DNA from: Desulfobacterales bacterium HSG2
GTDB lineage: Bacteria > Desulfobacterota > Desulfobacteria > Desulfobacterales > 4be13
NCBI GenBank assembly: GCA_030378035.1
Contig: JAUCGI010000025.1
Coordinates: 1 to 43,046 of the forward strand
Reading direction: 5' to 3'
DNA: 43,046 nt
In this document: positions 23,691-33,700 of the stretch, in pieces
Position numbering within the stretch: position 1 is the first letter of the stretch
Layout: every line of letters starts with the position of its first letter
The notes under the pieces: model-generated
Told to the model about the DNA's origin: nothing
The model's database searches: none
The model's input: the letters and a program-made list of their open reading frames with translations, nothing else
Translations under genes and position numbers: made by a program

Positions 23691-24699
23691 TGTCGCTGAA
23701 AATATTTTCAATATTCAGTAATAATTTTACACTGGTTTCCGTTTTTGCCATTCCGTAAATGTAATCCGTATTCAGATGAATACCGACCTCACTCACTTTT
23801 TCAATATCCTCACCTCTGATCTGCGATACATCTGAAACCGAATCCGCAATCATGCCGATCAGAGCATTTTCTGATTTTCCGTCTGTTTCTGTTATAATGA
23901 TACATGTCTGATCATTATAATCTGTTGCTGATGATATGCCCAGAATTATTCTCAGATCAATAATCGGGATCACTCTTCCTCTCAGATTGATCACCCCTTT
24001 TACAAACCCGGGAAAACCTGATACCGGACTTATAGGGGGTAACTGGATAAGTTCTTTGATTTTTAGGATGTTGATGCAGTATTCCTGACCGGCAAGAACA
24101 AAACCCAGATATTTTCCGCCTCTTTTTTTTCTCCTTTCCAACTCCTCTCTGAGTTTCAGTATCTCAGCGTTGCTTTCTTTGTTTTTTGCCAGAGTCAGTC
24201 CCATCTGTCCGATCAGCAATGCCAGATCAGACAGAAATTCCATTGTCAGTTTCATTTTTTCCGGTGACAGAACGGGAACTGCGGACAGGGCTTTGAGATA
24301 AGCCTCCTCATCAAAACCATATTCGGAAGCCTGTTTTCTGAAAAATTCCATATCCGGCGGTTCGGACAGAAATTGTCCGATGAAAAGATTTGCCATATGC
24401 TTTTCCTCGATTATGATGGGAGCGGCAACATCCATCATGCCGTTCAGACACTTATAAACATTGTACCTCTCACCTTTTTCCAACCGGACTGAAAGAACAG
24501 TGTCACTTTCAATACATTTCCGATTTGTTTCAGGATGAACCCGGTGAAATTTTACACAGATATCTTTCCAGCCGGTTGCAACCAGCACCTTACCTTCAAG
24601 GTCAATTATAGCGGTCGCATTTCCTGTCATGCCGGTAAATTTCTCCAGCAGAAGCCGGAGTCTGTCAAGATCAATGATATCAATAATATTATATTTCAT
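23686..24699 (-). CDS. PocR-domain/CheW fusion protein
   Basis: A 337-residue cytoplasmic adaptor. The N-terminal PocR ligand-binding domain (about 1-165) has the cysteine-rich core CVKFHRVHPETNRKC and IFIGQFL-like strands; the family binds small ligands, and some members bind hydrocarbon derivatives. A charged coiled segment (about 168-195, LREELERRKKRGG) leads into a CheW domain (about 197-337; LGFVLAGQEYCINI, GVINLRGRVIPIIDL). CheW links receptors to CheA, so this could feed a cytoplasmic signal into the array. I take ATG 24699; a GTG at 24786 gives 29 extra residues without homology. It is the only CheW outside CheA in the window. Confidence 0.87.
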   Translation of the reverse strand: MKYNIIDIIDLDRLRLLLEKFTGMTGNATAIIDLEGKVLVATGWKDICVKFHRVHPETNRKCIESDTVLSVRLEKGERYNVYKCLNGMMDVAAPIIIEEKHMANLFIGQFLSEPPDMEFFRKQASEYGFDEEAYLKALSAVPVLSPEKMKLTMEFLSDLALLIGQMGLTLAKNKESNAEILKLREELERRKKRGGKYLGFVLAGQEYCINILKIKELIQLPPISPVSGFPGFVKGVINLRGRVIPIIDLRIILGISSATDYNDQTCIIITETDGKSENALIGMIADSVSDVSQIRGEDIEKVSEVGIHLNTDYIYGMAKTETSVKLLLNIENIFSDR

Positions 24700-24854
24700 T
24701 TGTGTACAGGATAAAAAACAGACTGTTTTTAGGTTAATTTCGAGATAAGTGGCTGGCCATAAGTTTTCCGGGATTTCAGTTCTCACGCAAACGCCGCAAT
24801 GAAAGGCACAAATATGAGAACAGAAAAATTTATGAATAGGTACTTATCTCACAA
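24700..24854. other. Short non-coding stretch with ATTTATGAATA end
   Basis: Upstream of the PocR-CheW gene. AAATTTATGAATAGG near 24830 resembles the ends of the element at 9814-9932. No clear promoter is seen. Confidence 0.4.
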
Positions 24855-25248
24855 ATCGAGCCGCCGGTTTTGGCAATCCGGCGAGAGCGGGAATCCATCC
24901 CCGCTCGGCTCGGATTGACAAATCCGAGCCGCCGAATCCGGCAGTCCGGCGGGAGCCATCCCCCGCTCGGCTCGGATTGACAAATCCGAGCCGCCGAATC
25001 CGGCAGTCCGGCGGGAGCCATCCCCCGCTCGGCTCGGATTGACAAATCCGAGCCGCCGAACCCGGCAGTCCGGCGGGAGCCACCCCCGTTCGGCTCGGAT
25101 TGCCAGATCCGAGCCGCCGAATCCGGCAGTCCGGCGGGAGCCATCCCCCGCTCGGCTCGGATTGACAAATCCGAGCCGCCGAATCCGGCAGTCCGGCGGG
25201 AGCCATCCCCGCTCGACAAATCCGAGCCGCCGAATCCGGCAGCCCGGC
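24855..25248. repeat. 62-bp tandem repeat, about six copies
   Basis: The unit contains the hairpin CTCGGATTGACAAATCCGAG and the word CCGGCAGTCCGGCGGGAG. Copies follow each other at exactly 62 bp; the first and last are diverged. It stays open in several frames on both strands, which gives false proteins. It joins at 25249-25267 to a family 1 right end (CCCTAAATCCGTTATAATCA) with no left partner. Confidence 0.9.
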
Positions 25249-25271
25249 CCTAAATCCGTTATAATCAACTT

Positions 25272-26020
25272 TTATCTATACCTGTCCAATATGCTTTTCA
25301 TAATCCCGTCCCGGATCATATCTGCCGCAGCCTTGTCAATCTCTGCGACAGTGTCGGGATTCACCTTTTTTGAAAAACACATATAATAGACCTTTGTTTT
25401 CAACGGTTTTTCGACCAATCTGATCCTGTCTCCGAGTTTCATTTCTTTTAAATAATACAATAATGCGAAATGATGAAAATAGACAACATCTATCCGCCCT
25501 GCTGCCAAAATTTTCAGACAGGTCGGAATATCGTAAGCATTATTCATTCCGGCGATTCCATCAATACCGGATATGTTTTTGGCCGAGTTGCTTCCGTCCA
25601 GCGAGCAGATTGTTTTCCCTTTCAGAGATGCTTTGTCAGCGTATTCGGAATTGTCCGAAATCAGCTTTGCAAAAGTCATTTCGGGCCTGAGCATCGGCGT
25701 GGATGCATATTGAAAAATTTTCTCACGCTCTTCGGTTCTGGTCATGCCTACGATCAGATCAATCTCTCCCTCTTTCAGATTTCTCAATATCCTCTTTACG
25801 GGAACAAGTTCGGGGTTGCGGAAACAATTCTTACATTTTTGTTCCTGAATCTGTCATTAAGTTCTGCCACCATGTCAGAATATATGCCAGTTGTCTTTCC
25901 GTGTATCTCAAAGGAAAGAGGCGCGTAATCAGAAACATACTGTGTTTTCAGAACTTCTGCGACAGAAACACCATTTGCCGATATAAAGAATATGCAAAAT
26001 ATGATAATTTTTTTCACCAT
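25272..26020 (-). pseudogene. Extracellular solute-binding protein (SBP family 3), frameshifted
   Basis: The gene starts at ATG 26020 with AAGGAG upstream, a signal peptide (VKKIIIFCIFFISANGVSVA) and the first lobe (TQYVSDYAPLSFEIHGKTTGIYSDMVAELN). At about 25796 the frame ends in TTCCCGTAA. One base earlier the reading resumes in another frame (VKRILRNLKEGEIDLIVGMTRTEER) and runs to 25272. One missing base, likely in the CCC run, explains it. Together the parts make about 249 residues, normal for family 3 (amino-acid type) binding proteins. There is no permease next to it; the next gene upstream is an MCP, so it probably presented ligand to that receptor. It may be a real mutation or a sequencing error. 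Confidence 0.8.
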
Positions 26021-26045
26021 CTGCTTCTCCTTTTTTATCCATTTC

Positions 26046-27911
26046 TTAATCATCCAATTTAAACCGCCTGACAATCTGAGTAAGAGCGGAAGCCATTTCA
26101 GCCAGTTCCTTTGATGATTCACTGGTCCGGGACGCGCTCATGGCAGTCTGCCTCGACGCGGTGCTGATTCCCTGAATGTTTCCGGAAATATCATCCACTC
26201 CCCGGGATGCCTCACTGGAAGAACGGGCAACCTCCTTCATGCCCCTGAGCATCTCATCAATATTTCCGGCAATCTCAGCAGCGGTTTTGGATGTTTCATC
26301 TGTTGACCCGGCAATCTCTCCCACCAGGTTCGCAGACTCATTTGCATCATCTGCAACATTTCTGACGGTCTGTGCGGCCCTGGCAACCGATTCGGATATC
26401 TCGTTTGCCGTCGCACTCTGTTCTTCCACCGAGGCTGCGATCATTTCATTGACAGAGGTAATTTCACTGATGACCTCGTTTATATCCTCAATGGCCTGAA
26501 CAGCATCATTTACGGATTCCCGGATATCCTCTATCTGCCCGGATATCTCATCGGCCGCGCCGGCAGACTGCTTTGCCAGTTCTTTTACTTCCCCGGCCAC
26601 CACGGCAAAACCCTTGCCGGCATCTCCTGCGCCGGCAGCCTCAATGGTGGCATTCAGAGCCAGCATGTTTGTCTGATCGGCGATATCTTTGATAACCTAC
26701 AGAATTTTGCCGATCCGTCCGGATGAAGCCACCAGCGCGTCCATCCGGGTATTGATCTGTTCGATGCGCCGGCTTGCATTCTGCGAAATCCGGTTCCCTT
26801 TGGCAGTATTTTTTGCCACCTCGTTCAATGATGCTGTCATCTCCTCAACAGCGGAAGCAACTGTGCTGATCTGTGTTCTCATATCTTCGCCGGATATTGC
26901 CATTCGCCTCACATTGTCACTGGTTTTGTTTGCGAAACCGGCAACATTGCTGAACGCGGAAGACATCTCCTCGGTCACGGAGGCGATATTCGATAACGAG
27001 GAGCTTGCCCGGTCTGTTGAGGATGCCACAGATCCGACGCTCGCGCTGATCTGTTCGGAAGATGCCGCAACCATATCCGCCTGTGAATTCGTCTCCTCGG
27101 CTGATGAATCCATCTGTGCGGATACGGATGAGAGTTCCTCAGATGATTTTGAAAGACTGTTCGTTGTGTCAGCAAGCTCTTTCATAACCGCTTGGAGCTT
27201 TTCGATAAATATGTTAAACTCTGTTGCCAGTTCTCCCATTTCATCCTTTGCATGTATTTGAAGCCTCCTGGTAAGATCGCCTTCCGCAATATCTTTGAAT
27301 CCGGCCACAACGAGTCTGACATGCCTGGTAATCCCGTGGCCGGCCATCAGCCCGGCGAGACTGCCGATAAGAAGAGTTACTGACGATACGCCAATCGCCC
27401 AGAGAACAAGTCTGTAAATCTGTGCATGCAGTGAATCGGTTTTCATTCCCAGGTGGAGTGTGCCGACCCGTTCGTCTTTCATATCATTAAGAGGGAATGA
27501 AATGTCATAAAATGAATCCTTTTGCGTTATAACCAGCTTATCTGATGAGGCGGTCTCAGGCGGCACTGTATCTGTCATCTCTTTGCCGACCATTGACATA
27601 TCGTTATGAAACAATACTTTCCCTTTCGCATCAGCAATCATTGAATAGGCAATATCCCGATCCCCGGATACAAGTTCTTCCAGTTTGTCATTTATGCCCT
27701 CGATAAGCGCGAGCGGGATGTACAGATTCAGAGAAAATTTTATTTCCTTCCGCATGCCCTCGCCAATGGCTGCCACCTTTGACAGGAGAGCGCTTTTATA
27801 TTTGTCTGAGGCAACATACGTCAGAACTGCGGTATTGATGCTGAGTGCAAAAAACAGCACCGTTGCAACCATGAGCGCAAACTTGGTCTTAAGATTCCAA
27901 TTTAATCGCAT
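26046..27911 (-). pseudogene. Methyl-accepting chemotaxis protein interrupted by in-frame amber codon
   Basis: Transcribed leftward. Residues 1-404: transmembrane helix 8-31, a periplasmic sensor of about 130 residues, a second span about 168-191, HAMP (about 192-243), and the first half of the signalling domain. A TAG at 26697-26699 follows IGRKIL-type codons (GKIL). The same frame then continues [22 protein letters not shown] to the natural end at 26046 ([13 protein letters not shown]). The stop falls just before the most conserved hairpin tip, so the truncated product could not signal. Apart from that codon the 620-residue frame is intact. The binding-protein gene after it is frameshifted as well. 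Readthrough, recent nonsense mutation or error are all possible. Confidence 0.85.
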
Positions 27912-27947
27912 TTGGGAAAACTTTCATCATATAATATAAAGGTTTGT

Positions 27948-28853
27948 TTATCGGTTATATTCCTTCCTTTTTTCCAAAAGCCCCATTTTTAACATGGCAT
28001 CCCTGATAGCATTGTAGTCGGATTCTGAAGCTTTTACAAATCCGTTAGGCATTTCAGTCCTCTCCCAATGATACAGCCTCTTTTTATCCCTTCCCAGAGG
28101 CTCGAATTCGAGGAGCGCGCTTTTAACCGCTTCCGCAATTTCCGGCTTGACATTCTTATTTGCCGCCACTCCGCTGCTAGGATAAAAATCAGACATTGCG
28201 ACAATCCTTACAAGTCCTTTTTTTTCAAGATTTTTTGCCAGTGTGTCCTGTAATCCGCCTGCATCATATCGTCTGGAAAATACCGCCTGGCCTGCTTTGC
28301 TATGGGAACCGGTATATGTGTGATCTTTCAGGTCTTTCAGGGTTATGCCGGATTTAAGGAGCATAATCCGGGGGATCAGATGGCCCTGAGTCGATTCGGA
28401 TGACCCAAAAGCAAAAGTTCTTCCCCGGATGTCCCTTACCGTTTTGATATTGCTGTCCGGCTGAGTGACAATGGCAGCCTGATATGCCGCCTTGTTCTGT
28501 GAGTTCAATCCTCTCACCAAAGGTATGACTTTGTATCTTTCGCTTGCATGTATATACTCGACCGACCCGAAAGCCATAAACTGCACATGCCCTTTTCCGA
28601 TAAGATCAGGCATGCTTTCACTCTTCTGAACAAACCGGGGTGCAAACCTGTACCCTGTCTTCTTAAACAGATATTGAAGGAACGGAGCATATATCTTAGC
28701 CTCTTCAGCAGCTTCAAGACGATGGCCGAAACCAAACAGAAAGGTTTGTTTGTCGGCTGCCCAGCTCTGTCCGATATCTGAGAATCCGATCAGAAAAACA
28801 AACATCAGAAAAAACATTGTCTCATTCATTACCTTACTGACTCTGAACATCAT
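27948..28853 (-). CDS. PhnD-like phosphate/phosphonate-family periplasmic binding protein
   Basis: A 301-residue exported binding protein. The signal peptide (about 9-33) ends in SWAA before DKQTF. The mature part has PhnD-family features: FGHRLEAAEEAKIYAPFLQYL, MPDLIGKGHVQFMAFGSVEYI, DIRGRTFAFGSSESTQGHLIPRIML and DAGGLQ. The family binds phosphonates or phosphite, but orphan copies next to sensors bind various anions. AAGGAGG precedes the first ATG. There is no ABC permease or ATPase; the MCP follows after 36 bases, so I infer a role in chemosensing. A lone TATAAT (minus strand, 28953-28958) may be a -10. Confidence 0.85.
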   Translation of the reverse strand: MMFRVSKVMNETMFFLMFVFLIGFSDIGQSWAADKQTFLFGFGHRLEAAEEAKIYAPFLQYLFKKTGYRFAPRFVQKSESMPDLIGKGHVQFMAFGSVEYIHASERYKVIPLVRGLNSQNKAAYQAAIVTQPDSNIKTVRDIRGRTFAFGSSESTQGHLIPRIMLLKSGITLKDLKDHTYTGSHSKAGQAVFSRRYDAGGLQDTLAKNLEKKGLVRIVAMSDFYPSSGVAANKNVKPEIAEAVKSALLEFEPLGRDKKRLYHWERTEMPNGFVKASESDYNAIRDAMLKMGLLEKRKEYNR

Positions 28854-29049
28854 AATTCAATCCTCCTTATCATTGATTTGGTTAATCATAAATAAAATTG
28901 GTTTGCTATTTACAAAAGCCTTTACTATATCTAAGGGCATAACCGCTAACTAATTATAACAGATCAGGCCATGTAACATTGTCGAATTTCACAAGGCTTG
29001 CGCCTCGATCCTGACGATCCGGATTTAACCTGACACGGCCGGCACCGGG

Positions 29050-29766
29050 TCAGGCATGCCTGCTTCCTTCATATTTCGCTTTGTTTTGTTCATATACTTC
29101 AGGATAATGCTTTTTTAAGCAGTCAAGACAGACTCCGTGACTGAATTTCGCTTCCGAGTGTTCCTGAATATATTTTTCGAGCACCTGCCAATATCCTTTG
29201 TCATCTCTTATATTTTTACAAAAGGAGCATATCGGAATCAGTCCGCGAAGTGTCTTTATCTCGGCAATACGGGCTGCCAACTCTTTATTGGCATGACTTA
29301 TTTCATTGTTTTTATAGAACAGCGAAATATGGCTTTCTATTAATTCCTTAAACTGTGAAACAAGTCTTTCATAAACTTCGGAATAACAATTCGCCTTCCT
29401 GTCAAGGACACAGATTGTTCCGAAAACATCTCCTGTCGGAAGAATGATCGGATAGCCCATATAAGATATCATTCCCAATTCTATATCGGGATTGTCTTTC
29501 CAGTTCTCATCTTTGGTGGCATCGGGGATAATGAGTTTGTCTTTCGTTCTGATAACCGTTTCACAATACAGCCCTGAACCTATCAGATACTCCTTATCTC
29601 CGACATTATAAGGATTATCCTTTGTGCGGCTTGAAACAAATACTTCAATATCCGAGCCGCTTATTCTCATAATTAATCCGGCAGGAACTTGGATAAGTTC
29701 TGCCATGGTATCTATCACACTCTGCCACTTTTTGACAATATTTTCCTCTATTTCAAGTGAATGCAT
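29050..29766 (-). CDS. GAF-domain protein with C-terminal cysteine-rich motif
   Basis: A 238-residue cytoplasmic protein: GAF domain at about 10-150 (YLIGSGLYCETVI, MGYPIILPTGDVFGTICVLD), a short helical stretch (NKELAARIAEIKTLRGLIP), then CSFCKNIRDD-GYW and CLDCLKKHYP. That two-CxxC tail ends many deltaproteobacterial PAS/GAF signalling proteins and could bind a metal. The GAF may bind a small molecule. There is no kinase or output domain, so it is probably an accessory sensor. ATG 29766 is preferred over ATG 29790 because AAAGGA stands seven bases ahead of it. Confidence 0.8.
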   Translation of the reverse strand: MHSLEIEENIVKKWQSVIDTMAELIQVPAGLIMRISGSDIEVFVSSRTKDNPYNVGDKEYLIGSGLYCETVIRTKDKLIIPDATKDENWKDNPDIELGMISYMGYPIILPTGDVFGTICVLDRKANCYSEVYERLVSQFKELIESHISLFYKNNEISHANKELAARIAEIKTLRGLIPICSFCKNIRDDKGYWQVLEKYIQEHSEAKFSHGVCLDCLKKHYPEVYEQNKAKYEGSRHA

Positions 29767-29807
29767 TCCGTAATCCTTTCTGGTTGACATGCAATTAGCG
29801 TCTGAGT

Positions 29808-30347
29808 TCAGTAGCGGATTTGTTGACGAAGCAGCTTCTTCAACTGAACAAAGAACCCGTTTCGTATCTTTTCCATATTCAAAGCTTCCTTGTAATCAAG
29901 TATGGCTTTGTCTTCATGCTTAAACCTGTCCGGCTCAACCTGTAGCGCATAAGAATTGACCTGTCTTTTCCAAAACCACTCTGCACAGCAGAACTGAATG
30001 TTTTCCGGTTCAAAAGCCGTGATTTCCTTCAGAGCCTCAGACAGTCTCCTTCCCGAATCACTGTTATCAATGCAGAAGGCAATGTAGGCTATTCTGTATT
30101 CCACACTGGCAATAGTATTTGTAACCGGCAGGGGATCAAGGTTATACGGATCCTTCTGACCGTTGTAAAGAAAATGCCCATAGCAGCTTTGCATGGTAAA
30201 ACAACAGGGCAATTTGTTAAAACCGCTGATTACCTCAATTATGGGCACATCAATCATACTATCGGTGAGACCGGCCAAGCTTTTCTGCCTCTGCTCATGA
30301 TAATGCGGATTTTCTACCAATTCTTTAAGCTCGGTGAAGGTCTCCAA
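29808..30347 (-). CDS. Conserved protein of unknown function
   Basis: About 179 residues; family not recognised. It contains NKLPCCFTMQSCYGHFLYNGQ (in the N-terminal third, 20-residue core only approximate), IAYIAFCIDNSDSGRRLSEAL and CAEWFWKRQVNSYALQVEPDRF. No membrane segment or signal is seen, and it is cysteine- and aromatic-rich. The start is probably the TTG at 30347, which has AAAGGAG eight bases upstream; the longer reading from a TTG at 30380 runs through that ribosome-binding site. A dispersed repeat carrying TTGACA lies immediately upstream and may supply its promoter. The GAF gene follows on the same strand. Confidence 0.65.
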   Translation of the reverse strand: METFTELKELVENPHYHEQRQKSLAGLTDSMIDVPIIEVISGFNKLPCCFTMQSCYGHFLYNGQKDPYNLDPLPVTNTIASVEYRIAYIAFCIDNSDSGRRLSEALKEITAFEPENIQFCCAEWFWKRQVNSYALQVEPDRFKHEDKAILDYKEALNMEKIRNGFFVQLKKLLRQQIRY

Positions 30348-30383
30348 CTGTGTTTCTCCTTTCTTATATGGTGATCCCAAACT

Positions 30384-30519
30384 GCCACCCTCTGTTTATG
30401 CAAATTACCACAGACAAAGATATGCTGTCAAGGTCTTTTTATTTACATTTTTTTGCCGGCATCCTGTATATTCTTCCGGTTTTTCGGGAGTCTCTGAAAA
30501 AACGGTTTCCGGGATTACC
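30384..30519. repeat. Dispersed 136-bp repeat, copy 2
   Basis: Second copy of the sequence at 23556-23690, same orientation. Here it lies upstream of the unknown gene at 29808-30347. On the minus strand TTGACAGC is followed 18 bases later by TAATTT, a possible promoter toward that gene; the other copy differs at this -10. Confidence 0.85.
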
Positions 30520-30744
30520 GGATTTCCTGAAGATCGGATTTTTTAATATCTGTATGCCGAACAGTTGCCCGATTCAGGAAAAAGCTGACTTCCGAAGTTT
30601 TGGAAACTTTGAAAATCCGACGTCACGGACGGGATTGCAAATCCCGCCCGGCATGGCCGTCCGGCTCTCGAAAACGTCACGGACGGGATTGCAAATCCCG
30701 TCCGGCATGGGCGGCATGGGGATTTGTCGAACCAGCTTGAAACC
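30520..30744. repeat. GGACGGGATTGCAAATCCCGTCC hairpins
   Basis: Two copies (about 30622-30650 and 30673-30707) of a palindrome based on CGGGATTGCAAATCCCG. The reversed centre (GGGATTTGCAATCCC) is the core of the 62-bp units at 42851-43046. No gene is seen in this gap. Confidence 0.75.
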
Positions 30745-33700
30745 TCATTCTGATGGCAATGTTATGACAAACGTGCTCCCTTTGTTTTTTTCTGAATGAC
30801 ATGTAATCGTCCCCTTATGTTCCTTTATGATGCCATAGAGAATAGAGAGTCCGAGGCCGGTCCCCTCTCCCACCTCTTTGGTCGTAAAGAAAGGCTCAAA
30901 TATTCTGTCTGAATCCTCCTGTTCAATTCCGGAACCATTGTCTGTAACGATTATCACCACAGATTTCCTGTCTTCGGAAGCAGCAATATCAACACGGATT
31001 TCAGGATTCCCGGTATCGGCTAATGCATCTGCGGAGTTCTGCAACAAATTAATAAACACCTGCTCCAACTGATTGGGGTCGCCTTGTATCATGGGCAACT
31101 GAGATTCGGCATTTACGATCAAATCTATCGCTCTCAGACGGATACGCTCCCCCATAAGCAGCAGGGTATTTTTTAAAACAGTCTCAATATCAATAGTGAC
31201 CGGTTCCCCTGATACGGCATCGCTTCTTCCGAAGATTCGCAGGTGCTGAATAATTTTCTGAATGCGCTCAACCTGCATGGCGCTTTTTTTAAGGCGGTCT
31301 TTTGTCCATTCCGGATCCATCCGGTTCTCTCTGATATCTCTACCCAGGTTCTGAATAAAGGTGCTGATATAAGTCAGGGGCTGGTTGATCTCGTGGGCAA
31401 TCCCGGTGGCGATCTCTCCCAGAGAAGCCATTTTTGATGCCTGGATCAGTTGGGACTGCTTTTCCTTTAGTTCCTTTTCTGCTTTCTTACGTTCGCTGAT
31501 GTCCCTTATAACGGTAAGGACTTCATTTTCACCGCTCACCACCATTCGAGCCTCATAATCCCGTACTCCTGTCGGCATTGGAAGCTGGTATTCAAAAATC
31601 TGCATAACCGCTGTATCAAGGGTTTCAGCAATGTAATGAAACGACTGATCAACAACTTCGACTGGCATTATGTCTCTGATATTGCTTCCAATAATTTTCT
31701 CGGGCGGAGCATATAAATCTCCGGGCACATTGGGTTTGAAATCCAAGAACACACCTTCTTTTGAAACTCGGAACATCAGATCAGGAATGGCTTTGAGGAT
31801 GGCTTTGTTTTTCCTTTGGCTCTCTCTTATCTTTTCCTCCGCCCGGATGCGCTCATCAATCTCTTTCTCCAATTCGATGGTACGCTGTTTTACCAGCACT
31901 TCCAGAGAGTCACGATATTTTTTCAGCTCCGTTTCCGCATGCTTGCTCTCGGTAATGTTATTAAAAATTACCAAAAACCATGCATCTTCATCCTTTTTCG
32001 GGAGTCTGCCTTGAAAAAAGATTCCGGCAACAGAGACTTTGAAAATCTGAGGTTCTTTTCCCAGGAATCCGATATGCTGGGAAACCTCAAGATGACATAC
32101 CTCTTCCCTTTCAAAGAGTATCTTATCAGTTACCTCATGAATATCCAATGAAGGTACCAATTCTGTGAGCTGCCCCCCAATAAAATCCTTCTCTCCGAAC
32201 AGCATCAAAAAATTGGGGTTGAATGTAAGAATCCGGCCTTTTTTGTCAATGGTCACCAGAGCAGAGGGAATTGATGTTACAATACTTTGACTCAATATTT
32301 TTGCAGCGTTAAGTTCAGCCGTTCGTTTTTTCAGATCCGCTTCCGCCCTCTTGATCTCGGTGATATCTGAAGCCACACATACGACTCCCAGTATAACCCC
32401 GTTTTCATCACGCATGACTGATCCTGAGGCAAGGACTGGCACTTTTTCCCCGTCTCTGGTTCGTAATGTTGTTTCAGCACCTGAAATACTGCCCTTTTGG
32501 GTAAAATGATCCAGTCCGCTGCCTTTAAAAAATAAAAGCGTTTCTTCTTCTTCAAAAATATGTCCGAATGGCATGCCAACAAGTTCTTGCTGTGAATATT
32601 TGAGCATATCTGTTGCCGACTGGTTAACAGATTCGATGTTCCCCCGCGGGTCAATAACAATAAGTGTATCAGTCATTGAATTTATTATGTTATCGGTATA
32701 ATCCTTTGAGGATATCAGATCATCTCTCAATTTCTGTAATTCTTCGGCCATTTTATTGAAAGAATCCGCTAAAACACCGATCTCATCTTTGGTTGTCACC
32801 TCGGCCCTTGCATTGAAATCGCCTCCTCCCAGCGACTGAGTTGTTTTTGTCAAAGCCACAATGGGGTTCGTCAGCCTTTTGCCGATGAAACAGAATACCC
32901 CTGCAATCAAACCCATTATGAACACAACAACTATCACGATATTCCGAGCCATCCGGTTAACAGGTGCAAAAACCACGTCAAGAGGAATTTCAACCAATAA
33001 TCCCCAGCCACTGCCTCTGTAGCTCAGAAAGCCCCTCTGTAATGCATAACACCCCAGAACAGAAGTTTTATCTGGTTTATGTTCGTCCGTGTAAATACTG
33101 GTGCCGGAAGGTCTTCCTCTGAACGCCTTTTTTACCGGATCCAGATGACCAAGGCTCCGCTGTAAAATTCTGTCTCTGTGCTCCGGCCGGTCACCTATGA
33201 TTACGCCATCCCTGTTAAAAATGTGTACCCGGAGCACCGGGTCTGCCTCATCTATCATCTGTAACACCGTATGCCAGACAAAATAGCCGATAACGGTGCC
33301 CAATATCGGGCGGCCGAATTCTTTCTCACTTCGAACAGGAGCAGCAAAAATAATAGTCGGCTTGCCAGTGATTTTGGGAATAACGAGGTCGGAATAGTAA
33401 ATCTCTCCGCGCATGGCAGCTTTATACGCGAGTTCATTGCTCAATTCATGAGTTACAGGCTTTCCGATATCCTGCTCCGTGTCTGATGCGAGAATGATCC
33501 CCTCCTTATCAACAGCAAAAAGAATATTCCAGGGACCGGTCAGCCCCAACCATTCCTGCAATGCCCTCTCTAACATCTCTTCAGATTCTGCCGCTTCTTC
33601 ATCTCTGCCATCTTCTTTATTTAATATCTCAAGCGATCCCTCTATCATTTCACATTCCGCAACGATCTGTATGTCCTGGTATGCATTATACAGAATACGA

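Noticed and set aside
24855..25248. CRISPR array
   Set aside because: Units follow each other directly at 62 bp with no unique spacers, and there are no cas genes.
24830..25268. Several long open frames on the minus strand through the 62-bp repeats
   Set aside because: The frames exist because a 62-bp palindromic repeat without stops is read in all phases; no ribosome-binding site and no non-repeat protein sequence.
26697..26699. Genome-wide reassignment of TAG
   Set aside because: Intact genes in this window (cheA, both cheB, the second cheD, the hybrid kinase) end in TAG at their expected C-termini.
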